From FEN-1297 sp963843605 (lineage in GTDB: Bacteria > Bacteroidota > Ignavibacteria > Ignavibacteriales > Ignavibacteriaceae), in NCBI GenBank assembly GCA_963843605.1, contig CAWJLA010000008.1, forward strand, positions 62,001 through 126,000: a stretch of DNA of 64,000 nucleotides. The letters run 5' to 3'. A program made the translations under genes and the position numbers. The notes beneath the pieces were generated by a model. That model was not told where the DNA came from, did not search any database, and saw nothing but the letters and a program-made list of their open reading frames with translations. Each line of letters opens with the position of its first letter. Position 1 is the first letter of the stretch. Of the stretch, positions 48,716 through 58,577 are shown in pieces.

Positions 48716-50842
48716 TTAATTTTCGAAGGGTATATATTTCCTCAAGTCGGGCGATTCTTTGAATAGCGAAGTATATCTTTGTATTATTCTATTGTTATTA
48801 ACAGCTGTTCTGAGAGCATTTTTACTTCCGATAATTATCATAAGCTTTTTAGCTCTGGTTACCGCAGTATATAATAAATTCCTCTGCAGCATAGCGAAAT
48901 GTGAATTTACTACAGGCATTATTACGCACGGGTATTCGCTGCCCTGACTCTTGTGAACTGTAATGCTATAAGCCAACGTAAGTTGCTTAAAATCTTCCTC
49001 TTTAAAAACCACTGTCCTGTCATTGAATTTTATGAAAACGGATTTGTCTTTTAATACCGAATTTATAAATCCCCAGTCGCCGTTGTATATATCTTTTTCA
49101 TAATCATTTACCAACTGCATTACCTTATCACCGGTTCTGTATTCAAAGTGGCCCGACTTGAAAATAACCGGCCCACTATTCAATCCGTTCTGCAGCAGTT
49201 TATTTAAATTTATCGTACCGTTTACTCCCCTATGCATCGGACATAAGATTTGAATGTCGTTTTCCGAATCAAAACCGAATTCCTGAGGCAATCGCTCCGT
49301 ACAATACCGGAGAATTATACCCGGTATTTTTGATTCATCGTTTTCTTCGATAAAGAGAAAATCTTTTTCCATTTCCATAGATGCAAAGGAAATATTTCCG
49401 TCAAGTATTTCATGTGCAACTTTTATAATCTCACTTTGTTCAGCCTGACGAAAGATTTTATTTAAGGTTACTACCGGCAGAATTTCCGATTCGATCAAAT
49501 CTTTTAAGATATTTCCCGGACCAATGGATGGTAGCTGATGGACATCGCCGACAAAAATAATATTTGTATTGTCCCCTACTGCTTCCAGCAACCGGTACAT
49601 CAAAACGGTATCAATCATCGACACTTCGTCAATTATTAATAAATCAGCTTCAATTTTATTGTCGCCGTTAACATTAAACACTCCATAAACCGGATTATAT
49701 TCCAGCAGCCTGTGTATTGTCTTTGCATCTCTGCCGATAATTTCCGTCATTCTTTTAGCTGCTCTACCGGTTGGTGCGGCAAGCAATATTTTGCAGGATT
49801 TTCTACCGTATACTTCAATAATTCCCCTTAAAGTTTCGGTTTTACCCGTGCCGGGACCGCCGGTTAGGATTAAAATTTTATTTTCTAATGATTTCAAGAT
49901 AGCTTCGATCTGCTCGTTGCTATATATGCCGTGCAATTTTTGAATTTCCGATTTGGATAGCATGTGAGTTTCGGGAGCGATGGAATTTATCCTCTTTAAA
50001 TTACTTTCTATGCCTCTCTCATAATAGTAAAGTTCGTACAGATAAATTTTATAACCGGTTATCACTACCTCCGCTTCTCTTTCCATTTCGACTATAATTT
50101 CGTCTTGCACAGCCAACTCGTATTTCAAGAGAGACATTGCTTCGCCGATTAGATCTTGAAACATTAAAAAAACATGTCCTTTCCGTGCAGCTTCTTCCAT
50201 AATAAAACGGATTCCGGCTCTAATGCGAAGCGGGTTATTTTCTCCGAAGCCGGTTTTAAATGCAATCCCGTCGGCTTCTTTGAAACCGATTCCCCAGATT
50301 TCATTTACCAATTTGTAAGGATTATTTTTTATAACGTTTAATGATTCATTACCGAAAATTCGTTCTATTTTAACCGCATAGCGGTAAGGGATACCGTGCT
50401 TATTTAAATACAAGCTCAAATCGATTAAATTCTTTTTTTCATCCCATGATTTTTTTAAGGCTTGAATTTTCTTACTGCCCAAACCTTTAATTTTCATTAA
50501 TTGCCGTGGATTGTGCTCCAAAATATTTATTGTATCTTCGCCAAATTCATTAACAATTTCAGCTGCTAACTTTTCTCCCAATCCTTTTACGATTCCCGAA
50601 CTTAAAAAATTCACAATTTCCTTTGATGACGTAGGATAGTCCACTTGAAAATTTTCAAATCTAAATTGCCTGCCGTATTTCGGATGTTCTATCCACTCCC
50701 CGAAAAATTCAACTGATTGTCCCGGTTGAAATTTGGGTATAATACCGGTAACCGTTTCCCTGTTCTCAAGAAATATAATTCCGAAACCGGAATTGTCTTC
50801 ATAAAACAGATATTTTTTAATAACACCTTTTACTGATGTCAT
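48716..50842 (-). CDS. recD2: RecD2-type ATP-dependent DNA helicase
   Basis: A 708-residue superfamily 1B helicase. The N-terminal OB-like region and helix-hairpin-helix repeats (GIVKGLGEKLAAEIV, IKGLGSKKIQAL) identify RecD2 rather than RecBCD-type RecD. Motor motifs: Walker A GGPGTGKTETLRG, motif II LIIDEVSMID, motif III VGDVHQLPSIGPGN and C-terminal SITVHKSQGSEYPCVI, VTRAKK. It moves 5' to 3' on single-stranded DNA and helps in repair and fork rescue. It is transcribed alone, with gaps on both sides. Confidence 0.95.
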   Translation of the reverse strand: MTSVKGVIKKYLFYEDNSGFGIIFLENRETVTGIIPKFQPGQSVEFFGEWIEHPKYGRQFRFENFQVDYPTSSKEIVNFLSSGIVKGLGEKLAAEIVNEFGEDTINILEHNPRQLMKIKGLGSKKIQALKKSWDEKKNLIDLSLYLNKHGIPYRYAVKIERIFGNESLNVIKNNPYKLVNEIWGIGFKEADGIAFKTGFGENNPLRIRAGIRFIMEEAARKGHVFLMFQDLIGEAMSLLKYELAVQDEIIVEMEREAEVVITGYKIYLYELYYYERGIESNLKRINSIAPETHMLSKSEIQKLHGIYSNEQIEAILKSLENKILILTGGPGTGKTETLRGIIEVYGRKSCKILLAAPTGRAAKRMTEIIGRDAKTIHRLLEYNPVYGVFNVNGDNKIEADLLIIDEVSMIDTVLMYRLLEAVGDNTNIIFVGDVHQLPSIGPGNILKDLIESEILPVVTLNKIFRQAEQSEIIKVAHEILDGNISFASMEMEKDFLFIEENDESKIPGIILRYCTERLPQEFGFDSENDIQILCPMHRGVNGTINLNKLLQNGLNSGPVIFKSGHFEYRTGDKVMQLVNDYEKDIYNGDWGFINSVLKDKSVFIKFNDRTVVFKEEDFKQLTLAYSITVHKSQGSEYPCVIMPVVNSHFAMLQRNLLYTAVTRAKKLMIIIGSKNALRTAVNNNRIIQRYTSLFKESPDLRKYIPFEN

Positions 50843-50940
50843 ATCATTAAATTAAAAACTCAATTTATATTATTGAAAGGAATTCGGGTGAATTAAAAAT
50901 TCAATTGATTATCAATTTGCAGTATTAAAATAGAGATTTT

Positions 50941-51252
50941 CTAAATTATTAATACTGAATTTTCCGCGTCCTGAAAATATGTAGGAACTAATTTATCGGC
51001 TTCCGGATCATTAATCCAAAAATTATTATCCAGCAAATACCTGAATTCGTATTCTTTACCTGTTTCCAATTCGATTGTAACTGCGAAAGATCCGTCTTTC
51101 TTTATTTTTTTCATCTGGGTTGCATTAGCATCCCAATTATTAAAATCTCCTACCAGGTATGCCTTACCGAACTTGTCGGCTGTTTCAGCAGGAACGGAGA
51201 AAGTTACCTTGCAAGCATGGCGATCTGCTTGATATTTCTTTTTAATAGACAT
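50941..51252 (-). CDS. Small isoamylase-N/CBM48-like (AMPK glycogen-binding type) protein
   Basis: A 103-residue single-domain protein (VTFSVPAETADKFGKAYLVGDFNNWDANATQMKKIKKDGSFAVTIEL...FRYLLDN-FWINDPEADK). The VGDFNNWD and YEFRYLLD motifs are those of the early-set domain that binds glycogen-like glucans. The frame is open from 51309, but the ATG at 51252 follows AGGGGG and begins MSIKKKYQ, so it is preferred. No catalytic domain is attached; such solo domains are common in this phylum and may bind glycogen. Confidence 0.9.
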   Translation of the reverse strand: MSIKKKYQADRHACKVTFSVPAETADKFGKAYLVGDFNNWDANATQMKKIKKDGSFAVTIELETGKEYEFRYLLDNNFWINDPEADKLVPTYFQDAENSVLII

Positions 51253-51690
51253 ATCCCCCTCAAAGTTAATTTTAATGTAATAAGTAATTATTTTTTTCAC
51301 AAAATTCAAGTGCCTAAGTAATATAAAGATATGATTTTTAAAGAGTTAGATTTATGGTTAATTTAATTGTCTCAACATCGGCACCGAAGCAGTTATGAAT
51401 ATAATCACAATTCCGATTGGTCCGAATAAAATAATTGACTATACTAAAAAATAGAATTACATTCTTTCAAAGAATTATCATCAAGCAGTTTACTATTAAG
51501 CTTGAAAATTTTTAATTCAAGACTTTTCCAAAAGAATGATAAAGCAAAAATTTTTATCATGCACTCCGTCCGCACCAAATCAAAAATACTTAAAATTAAT
51601 TTTAGCATCTCTGAAAATGATGTTAATCGTAAAAACAAAATTATCCCATATGCCAGGAATAATTAAATTAACTAATTGATAGGAGCAACT
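51253..51690. other. Divergent intergenic region, no recognised gene
   Basis: About 440 AT-rich bases between the glucan-binding protein and the zinc-ribbon protein, which are divergently transcribed. Ribosome sites for both neighbours are visible at the edges; nothing else is supported. Confidence 0.45.
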
Positions 51691-52176
51691 ATGAGAAGAA
51701 AAAGTTCGCAAAAAAGATTGGACAGACTTATCAAGGAAAGACGAAAAGATACATACCGGGCAATAAATTCCCAGCATGAACCTGCTACTTGTATAGAGTG
51801 CGGCGCTACTTATATAAACGGCAGGTGGACATGGAAGAATATCGAGAGCAAAAAACACGAAACGCTCTGCCCCGCGTGCAGACGGACCGCAGAAAAATAT
51901 CCTGCCGGTTATATAGAGATAAAAGGCAGCTTTTTCAGAATGCACTCAAATGAAATTTCAAATCTTATACGAAATACCGAAATTTTGGAAAAAACCGAAA
52001 GACCCCTGGAAAGAATTATGTCTTCTGATATTAATCGTGATAAGGCCATTCTTACTACGACAGGCATTCACATTGCTAGAAGAATAGGCGAAGCACTTTT
52101 CCGTTCTTATCAGGGAGATTTTAATTTCCAATATGCAGACGGCGATAAAAGCATCAGGGTCTACTGGGAAAGATAA
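51691..52176 (+). CDS. BCAM0308-type zinc-ribbon protein
   Basis: A 161-residue cytoplasmic protein. An N-terminal basic tail (MRRKSSQKRLDRLIKERRKD) precedes a CxxC...CxxC zinc ribbon (CIECGA, then CPACRR), and a C-terminal alpha/beta part resembles NMD3-like domains (DKAILTTTGIHIARRIGEALFRSYQGDFNFQYADGD). The ATG at 51691 is preceded by AGGAG; the in-frame TTG at 51676 is not credible. Function is not established for the bacterial family; binding of RNA or protein is plausible. A strong terminator follows. Confidence 0.82.
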   Translation: MRRKSSQKRLDRLIKERRKDTYRAINSQHEPATCIECGATYINGRWTWKNIESKKHETLCPACRRTAEKYPAGYIEIKGSFFRMHSNEISNLIRNTEILEKTERPLERIMSSDINRDKAILTTTGIHIARRIGEALFRSYQGDFNFQYADGDKSIRVYWER

Positions 52177-52184
52177 GAGATAAA

Positions 52185-52220
52185 AAATCACAGGGACATC
52201 CATAGTTGTCCCTGTGATTT
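52185..52220 (+). terminator. Strong hairpin terminator after the zinc-ribbon gene
   Basis: A perfect 14-bp stem (AAATCACAGGGACA and its complement) with an 8-base loop begins 9 bases after the stop. The A/T ends of the stem could let it work on either strand. Confidence 0.8.
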
Positions 52221-52408
52221 CACTTAATAATATTAATGAATTAAAAAATTTCCGTATTCTTTTTAAATCTATAATTTTTTAATTGCCTACCTTTTATAAT
52301 AAAATATGTTTTATCCTACTTATCCGTCTTTTATAATAAAAATGTAATCAAGCTGTGAAATATAGTTAAATTATCAGCCGGGCTTGAAAACTTTTTAAAG
52401 ATACAAAT

Positions 52409-52822
52409 ATGAAAAGACAAGATTTAATATTGCTAACTGTTGTTTTTGCATTTGTACTGTCAACAGTTTCTTTTCCCCAGAGCAGCCTGAAATCGGAACA
52501 TTCGGAGAATTACCGACTTATTGAAGATAATTATTTAAAAGGGCTGAACACCGATAAGCAAGGTTTAAGTATAAGCTGTGCGTATTATCCGGGCGAACTA
52601 AAATCCCGGCAAGTGCTAATTTCTTGGATGAAAATGATGACCACCGAAGAACCTGAAGGAGCTCGTGTAATTGCAGCGTGGTATTTGATTAAGATAGGCG
52701 ACCCGTGGGGCCTTTACCGTGTAAAAAGAGAAGCGGAACTCAGTTCGTGCTTTTCAGTTCAATGCAAGTGCGAATTTTTTTATAAACAATATCTGAATAT
52801 ACAAGAATCTGAAGTTGCCTAA
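52409..52822 (+). CDS. Small exported protein of unknown function
   Basis: A 137-residue protein. Its signal peptide spans residues ~1-25 (LILLTVVFAFVLSTVSFPQ), followed by a mature helical-looking region with several cysteines (ISCAYY; SSCFSVQCKCEFF). The layout (NYLKGLNTDKQGLSISCAYYPGELKSRQVLISWMKMM...EPEGARVIAAWYLIKIGD) suggests a HEAT-like pair of helices. I do not recognise the family. No Shine-Dalgarno site is obvious. It is followed by a 227-base gap. Confidence 0.75.
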   Translation: MKRQDLILLTVVFAFVLSTVSFPQSSLKSEHSENYRLIEDNYLKGLNTDKQGLSISCAYYPGELKSRQVLISWMKMMTTEEPEGARVIAAWYLIKIGDPWGLYRVKREAELSSCFSVQCKCEFFYKQYLNIQESEVA

Positions 52823-53049
52823 AAACAATAACATAGTTTGCAAACAAACAGAACTGTACAATTCGGCTCTGTTTTAGAATTATTCCGACATGAAGATCAG
52901 TAGCATCTTTCAATTTAATTTTGCACTCCTTAGCGTAGAATAGACATTTCAACGCCTAAATTTTTTATAGGTTCATCACTTGCCGGAAAATGATAAACAA
53001 AAATTTTTTTTTTGTAAATTATCATAATTAAAAATCGGGGTGAAATAAA

Positions 53050-54117
53050 ATGAATTTAAAAACTGCGATTGCAATTCTTTCGGTTGTATTGGTTTTTACT
53101 TTAACTTTTAAAACGGCTGGACAGGATATCAGACCAATTAGAGATAGTGTCGGCTTTAGCTGGTGGCCTGCCGAAATGAATATCCTGATGAATTTTTTAA
53201 AGAAGCATAACGAAAATATAAAGATATTAAACTCCGAGAATTTGGTAGCGGCAATTTCACCTCACGATGATTATTTGTATGCCGGAAAGATATATTATCC
53301 GTTATATAGATTAATTAAGACAAAAGAAGTTGTAATATTCGGAGTAACTCACGGTACGGTAAGAAAAGCATTAAATGACCCAAAGGATATTTTGATATTG
53401 GACGACTTTAAACAATGGCGCGGACCATATTCAAACGTTGAAATCTCACCGTTAAGAGAGATGATAAAATCAAAACTAAATAAGAAAGATTTTATGGTCA
53501 ACGACTCTGCCCAGACAATTGAACATTCAATCGAAGCACTAATTCCTTTTCTTCAATATTATAACAGGAATATTAAGATCACTCCGATTATGGTAACCGC
53601 GATGCCTTTTGAAAAAATGGAAGACATAAGCGGCAGACTTGCCGCTATAATTTCGGATTATATTGAAGGGAATAATCTTAAACCGGGCAAAGATATTTTC
53701 TTTTTAATTTCTTCGGATGCAAATCATTATGGAATTGATTTCGACAATATGCATTACGGACTTGATGAAAATGCACACCTTAAAGCTACCGGAAACGATG
53801 TGCGCGTTGCACGGAAATATTTATCCGGCATCATGACAAACGATAATATAAAAGATTTCACCGGTGAACTATGGGGCAACACAAAAAACTATGCGCCCTT
53901 GTGGTGCGGCAAGTATTCAATTCCGTTTGGGCTGCTTACTATAAAAAAAGTAATTGAAGCAACGACCGCTAAAAATTTATCGGGAGAAATTTTCAAATAT
54001 TCCGATTCATGGACCGAAGGAGTAATTCATATTAAGCATACTAAACTAGGTTTGACCGCGCCGTTTTCCTTAAAACACTGGGTAGGTTATTTATCCGAAG
54101 GATTTTACATGAAATAG
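53050..54117 (+). CDS. Exported MEMO-family protein (AmmeMemoRadiSam system protein B type)
   Basis: A 355-residue MEMO-fold protein carrying a signal peptide (~1-24, ending KTAGQ). The conserved metal-site candidates are retained: His in ISPHDDYLYAG, His in GVTHGT, His in SSDANHYG, and Cys in WCGKYSIPFGLL. GGGGTGAAAT precedes the ATG by a few bases. The usual partners (AMMECR1-type and radical SAM proteins) are not adjacent. MEMO proteins are generally described as cytosolic, so an exported copy is notable; a metal-dependent dioxygenase-like role is possible but unproven. Confidence 0.88.
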   Translation: MNLKTAIAILSVVLVFTLTFKTAGQDIRPIRDSVGFSWWPAEMNILMNFLKKHNENIKILNSENLVAAISPHDDYLYAGKIYYPLYRLIKTKEVVIFGVTHGTVRKALNDPKDILILDDFKQWRGPYSNVEISPLREMIKSKLNKKDFMVNDSAQTIEHSIEALIPFLQYYNRNIKITPIMVTAMPFEKMEDISGRLAAIISDYIEGNNLKPGKDIFFLISSDANHYGIDFDNMHYGLDENAHLKATGNDVRVARKYLSGIMTNDNIKDFTGELWGNTKNYAPLWCGKYSIPFGLLTIKKVIEATTAKNLSGEIFKYSDSWTEGVIHIKHTKLGLTAPFSLKHWVGYLSEGFYMK

Positions 54118-54278
54118 TATTTGCGTTTTATTTATTGTTATAAGTTTAATTGGAATATTGTTTCCTGCGCCGGACATTCTTTTGTTTCTGTCGTATAGAA
54201 AATAATTAAAGACAATTCAATAAGAATTTAAGAAATATCACTGTTCATCTAATTTAATTTACCTGTAAATTTTTATAA

Positions 54279-56207
54279 TTATTCATGCTGGTCGCCGCGT
54301 AAAAGCCTGCCTGCAATAGTCATGTTTTGGTGATTAATTATATTTTTACCTTCAGGCGTAAACATAAAATCTATCCGGTTTTTATAAAACTCAGTGATCC
54401 TGCTTCGTACCATTTTTAAAGTGCTGTTAAGAAACTTGTTCTGTTCGGTAAAGCCCTCACCCAATATGGCGACTGCACTAGGTATCCATCTGGGCGGAAA
54501 TAATCCATTATATTTGCCTTTCCCTGTATAATAATTAATTTCATCATGCAATAATTTTAAAATTACCTCTTGTCCATCTTTTGATTCAGCCGAAATATTA
54601 TTTTTTGCTAACCATCTTTTTACCGCTTCTTTGTTGGGCACCAAGAGTGCAACGGTATAAGGAGACTGGTTATTATAAAGCATTATTTGGTCAATAAATT
54701 CCGAACGTTCCGTAATTGTTTCTTCAATTCCTTCCGGACTGTATTTCTCGCCGTCGCCGCTTATAAGAAGACTTTTATCCCGGCCCAGAACAAAAAGATA
54801 GCCGTCTTCGTCTGCATAGCCTATATCGCCGGTAAAGAGCCAGCCGTTTTTAATAGTCTCATTCGTGGCCTTTTCATTTTTCCAATAACCGGCCATTACA
54901 TTTTCTCCCTTAACAACGATCTCGCCTTTCATTCCCGGCGATACTTCGTTACCGTTTTCATCGCAGATTTTTAGCTGTAAATTCGGAACAACTTTTCCGC
55001 TTGAACCGAGTTTATGTTTCTCGTGAACATTTGCAGAAATAACCGGTGCAGCTTCCGTTAAACCATATCCTTGAAGCATCGGTATTCCGATTGCATAAAA
55101 AAACCTTTGAAGCTCGATATCAAGCAGAGCACCGCCGCCTATGAAAAACTCCAGCCTTCCCCCGAAATTCTCGCGGATTTTACTGAAAATAATTTTATCA
55201 TAAAGCATAAGAAGAGGCTTTATTAATTTCCTTGAACCTTTCCCTCTATTCCAGCCTTCGCCATTATATTTATAGGCAATTTGCAGGGCATTATTAAAAA
55301 GTTTTTCAACTTTTGAACCTTTGTCGCGTATACCTTTTTCAATATTCTTTCTGAAATTTTTAGCGAGCGCCGGTACACTGAGTAAAAACGTAGGCTTTAC
55401 TTCTTTAATATTTAATGGAATGTTCTTCAGTGTTTCGATGGCTGATTTGCCCGAACTGACAGAAGCCATGCTAGCGCCGTTTTTCATTAAAGTATAAATA
55501 CCTGCAGTATGTGCAAAGGCATGATCCCAAGGCAGTATTAATAGAGACACATAAGATTCAGGGATTGTTAAGAGGGACGACGACTGCTCAACATTGGCGG
55601 TATAGTTCCTATGTGTTAATATTATTCCTTTTGGATCGGCGGTAGTTCCGGACGTATAACAAATATTTGCATAATCGTTGCCTTTAATATTCCGCCACCT
55701 TGCTTCAAAAGTATTTTTATCTTTCTGTAAATATTCAGCACCCATAATTAAAACATTTTCGAATAATATTTCGTCTTCGTCCAAATCAGCTATTGTGTCC
55801 AGTACAATTGTTTTCTCCAGATCGGGCAGATCATTTTTTATTTTTCTGATTTTTAACAGTTGTGATTCCGATACAACAACAAACCTGCATTCGGCATGAG
55901 CCAGGCGGAATTTTAAATCTGCAAGTTCATCTATTTTAACGGAGATGGGGACGTTTACTGCACCGGAAAATAAAATACCGAGTTCGCTGAAAATCCAGTA
56001 ATTTCTCCCTTCCGAAATAAGAGCTGCTCTGTCGCCTGGCTCCAGTCCAAGATGAATTAAACCGGCTGCAAATTTGTAGACTATCTCTTTAGCCGAACGG
56101 TAAGTAGTGCCTTCATAATTACCGTTTTGCTTTTCCCAGAGTAAAATATTATCCGGATATTTGTTCGTACTTTCTTCGAATAACCGAGGCAGGGTATTAT
56201 AGGTCAT
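54279..56207 (-). CDS. Long-chain acyl-CoA synthetase (AMP-forming, FadD15/ACSL type)
   Basis: A 642-residue adenylate-forming enzyme. Motifs: P-loop-like YTSGTTADPKGIILTHRNY, GYGLTEAAPVIS, adenylate motif GWLFTGDIGYADEDGYLFVLGRDKSLLISGDGEKYSPEGIE, which is the long-chain signature region. It activates fatty acids to acyl-CoA for degradation or lipid synthesis. Length is within the usual 600-650 residues. It is transcribed alone, opposite to the following FAH gene. Confidence 0.95.
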   Translation of the reverse strand: MTYNTLPRLFEESTNKYPDNILLWEKQNGNYEGTTYRSAKEIVYKFAAGLIHLGLEPGDRAALISEGRNYWIFSELGILFSGAVNVPISVKIDELADLKFRLAHAECRFVVVSESQLLKIRKIKNDLPDLEKTIVLDTIADLDEDEILFENVLIMGAEYLQKDKNTFEARWRNIKGNDYANICYTSGTTADPKGIILTHRNYTANVEQSSSLLTIPESYVSLLILPWDHAFAHTAGIYTLMKNGASMASVSSGKSAIETLKNIPLNIKEVKPTFLLSVPALAKNFRKNIEKGIRDKGSKVEKLFNNALQIAYKYNGEGWNRGKGSRKLIKPLLMLYDKIIFSKIRENFGGRLEFFIGGGALLDIELQRFFYAIGIPMLQGYGLTEAAPVISANVHEKHKLGSSGKVVPNLQLKICDENGNEVSPGMKGEIVVKGENVMAGYWKNEKATNETIKNGWLFTGDIGYADEDGYLFVLGRDKSLLISGDGEKYSPEGIEETITERSEFIDQIMLYNNQSPYTVALLVPNKEAVKRWLAKNNISAESKDGQEVILKLLHDEINYYTGKGKYNGLFPPRWIPSAVAILGEGFTEQNKFLNSTLKMVRSRITEFYKNRIDFMFTPEGKNIINHQNMTIAGRLLRGDQHE

Positions 56208-56426
56208 AAGTTTCTCCTCTGTAATAGATCTACATATGAATATTTAACTGAGAAAGAAATTACAAAATTTAGGACATATTAGTTTAAAGAGAAAATCATA
56301 ATATTTTCGAAATTGAAATTTATCTTTATGACAAAACCCTGCATACGAATAATATAAATTGACAATTAATATTCATTTAATATCTTTAAGACTTGTTATA
56401 CCTAATAAAAAATTCAAAGGAAAAAT

Positions 56427-57278
56427 ATGAAATTTGCAACACTTCGTGATCAGACTCTTGTGGCACTGAAATCAGAATCGGCCGTCCCGCTGAGTAAAGC
56501 CGGTTATACCGGAGATATGAAAAGTTTTATAATCGACGTAAGTAGGAGACCTGAATTATTAAATGAAATAAAAATTAAAATATCCGGAATTAAAGAAGGC
56601 TTCAAATTTACACCGGAATCTTTTAGCGCTCCTCTAAATAATCCGAATAAAATTGTAGCTATAGGACTTAATTATGCAGAACATGCAAGTGAATCTGAAA
56701 TGAAAATACCCGAACATCCGTTGGCATTTGCAAAATTTCCCAGTTCAATAACAGGACCGGCGGATAAAGTAGAAATACCAGTAAAAATAACTCAGCAGGG
56801 GGACTATGAAGTTGAACTGGGGGTAATAATAGGCCGTGAAGCAAAAAATGTAAATGCGTCAGATGCACTTAATTATGTTTTCGGTTATACTATTTTAAAT
56901 GATATTTCCGCAAGAGATGTTCAGTTTTCCGAAAGCCAGTGGGTGCGTTCAAAATCTTTAGATACTTTTTGTCCGCTGGGCCCGGTAATAGTAACCAGAG
57001 ATGAAATAACTGATCCGCAGAATTTGGAAATCGGATGCGAGTTAAACGGCGTGGCTATGCAGCAGGATAATACGAAAAATATGGTTGTGGGAGTTGCCGA
57101 CCTTATAGCAAAATTATCCCGTTCATTTAAATTCGAACCGGGCGATATTATTGCTACCGGTACGCCGAGCGGAGTCGGCTTCAAAAGGAATCCTCCGGTA
57201 TATCTTAGAGAAGGCGATATAATTAGATCTTGGATTAAAGGTATCGGAGAATTGGTGAATATCGTCTCCGAAGTTTAG
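56427..57278 (+). CDS. Fumarylacetoacetate-hydrolase family protein
   Basis: A 283-residue enzyme. The N-terminal ~65 residues are a variable domain; then the FAH fold: GLNYAEHASESEMKIPEHPLAFAKFPSSITGP, metal-binding DYEVELGVIIG (E/E/D site), GYTILNDISARDVQ and GDIIATGTPSGVGF. The family includes 2-keto acid hydratases and acylpyruvases, plus diketo-sugar-acid hydrolases. The exact substrate cannot be read from sequence. AAAGGAAAA precedes the ATG; the unit ends in a tandem-repeat region. Confidence 0.93.
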   Translation: MKFATLRDQTLVALKSESAVPLSKAGYTGDMKSFIIDVSRRPELLNEIKIKISGIKEGFKFTPESFSAPLNNPNKIVAIGLNYAEHASESEMKIPEHPLAFAKFPSSITGPADKVEIPVKITQQGDYEVELGVIIGREAKNVNASDALNYVFGYTILNDISARDVQFSESQWVRSKSLDTFCPLGPVIVTRDEITDPQNLEIGCELNGVAMQQDNTKNMVVGVADLIAKLSRSFKFEPGDIIATGTPSGVGFKRNPPVYLREGDIIRSWIKGIGELVNIVSEV

Positions 57279-57325
57279 AATATTATTTTTTAAGAATGCC
57301 TTAATTAAGAAAGTAAATTATTTTA

Positions 57326-57411
57326 TATTCATTAATTATTAAGATTAATTGCGAATATCCTTTAATTATTAAAAAAAATTATTGGGTATTCATTAATTAT
57401 TTTTTAATTTT
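57326..57411. repeat. Three imperfect ~30-bp tandem repeats
   Basis: Units start at 57326, 57356 and 57387 with TATTCATTAATTATT, TATCCTTTAATTATT and TATTCATTAATTATT. They lie 33-120 bases ahead of the nitroreductase start, so they could be regulatory; AT-richness limits confidence. Confidence 0.45.
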
Positions 57412-57443
57412 GTTTTGTTATTTAAGCATAATTCGGGGAAAAT

Positions 57444-57953
57444 ATGGATACTATAGAATCAATACTTACCAGAAGAAGTATACGTCAGTATACCGCTCAA
57501 AGGGTGTCAGAAGATAAAGTTAAACGAATCCTGCAAGCGGCAATGTATGCACCTTCGGCAATGAATCTGCAGCCGTGGCATTTTATTGTTATTGACCGTA
57601 AGGAATTAATTGAAGGATTGATAAAAGTAATCCCCCACGCAGATATGTTTAAACAAGCGCCTCTATCAATTATTTTTTGCGGCGATACCGGCATTGAAAA
57701 AAATATCGATTATATTGTTCAAGATTGTTCGGCTGCAATTGAAAATTCGTTGCTGGCAGCTCATGCAGTTGGATTAGGTGCAGTCTGGATAGGAATTTAT
57801 CCGGACAAGGATATCATTGATAATTTAAGACGTCATTTTTCATTACCTGAAAATATAGTTCCGATTTCAGCTATCGCGGCTGGTTTTCCCGCTGAAGTAA
57901 ATAACACGGAAGACAGATACAACACTGTAAGGATTCATACAAATAAATGGTGA
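57444..57953 (+). CDS. Nitroreductase-family FMN oxidoreductase
   Basis: A 169-residue flavoprotein, typical family size. FMN contacts: ILTRRSIRQYTAQRVSEDK (Arg-Arg-Ser-Ile-Arg), APSAMNLQPWHFIV, and AVGLGAVWIGIYPD in the C-terminal half. It reduces nitro or quinone-like compounds with NAD(P)H; physiological substrate unknown. GGGGAAAAT is directly before the ATG. Confidence 0.94.
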   Translation: MDTIESILTRRSIRQYTAQRVSEDKVKRILQAAMYAPSAMNLQPWHFIVIDRKELIEGLIKVIPHADMFKQAPLSIIFCGDTGIEKNIDYIVQDCSAAIENSLLAAHAVGLGAVWIGIYPDKDIIDNLRRHFSLPENIVPISAIAAGFPAEVNNTEDRYNTVRIHTNKW

Positions 57954-58124
57954 ATTTTCTTCGAATGATTTTATCACATTGCATTGAACTTAAATTTTCA
58001 AGCCTTCCGCAGAAAGAAAACATATTATTCGATTTCCAAACAGCCGGGTAACCTGATATACGGAATAATATTCTATAATAATTTTAACGTGCGTAAATTA
58101 GACTAATTAATTTCAATATTACCT

Positions 58125-58466
58125 CTATTTTAGGAAATCTTCCCTCATTGGTGTAAAGACGTCCACTAAAACACCCGGCTCAATATTAACGGCACCGTGC
58201 TCAACATTCGAAGGAATAAAATAGCAATCTCCTTCGCTTAAGACTTTTTTTTCACCTGCAATTTGTATCTCAAATTTACCGCTTGCTATATAACTTACCT
58301 GAACGTGGGGATGCTTGTGAACGTATCCGACTGCACCTTTTTGAAAGCCAACTTTTACCATCATTATATTCTTGTCATAGCCTAATATTTTTCTCTTTAC
58401 CCCTTCATCTGCTTTTTCCCAGTCTATACTAGCGTCTACTACAAACATTTCGCTTTGTACGGGCAT
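58125..58466 (-). CDS. Cupin, KdgF-like
   Basis: A 113-residue single cupin. The metal motif HKHPHVQ (three His plus Gln) and FIPSNVEHGAVNIEPGVLVDVFTPMREDFL resemble, from memory, KdgF, the enzyme that linearises unsaturated uronates from pectin and alginate. The N-terminus (FVVDASIDWEKADEGVKRKILGYDKNIMMVKVGFQKGAVG) is also KdgF-like. Given the sugar hydrolases at 37-40 kb, a role in pectin-type uronate breakdown is possible; no pectate lyase lies in the window. A generic cupin function cannot be excluded. Confidence 0.88.
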   Translation of the reverse strand: MPVQSEMFVVDASIDWEKADEGVKRKILGYDKNIMMVKVGFQKGAVGYVHKHPHVQVSYIASGKFEIQIAGEKKVLSEGDCYFIPSNVEHGAVNIEPGVLVDVFTPMREDFLK

Positions 58467-58577
58467 TTCTACTCCTTTTTCATTTTTTGATAATAATTGT
58501 CAATAAAAAGTATTAATCCGCTTTGAGATACTTTCAATTATAAAATACTTTTTCTTTTTTTCAAAATTTTCCAAAAA

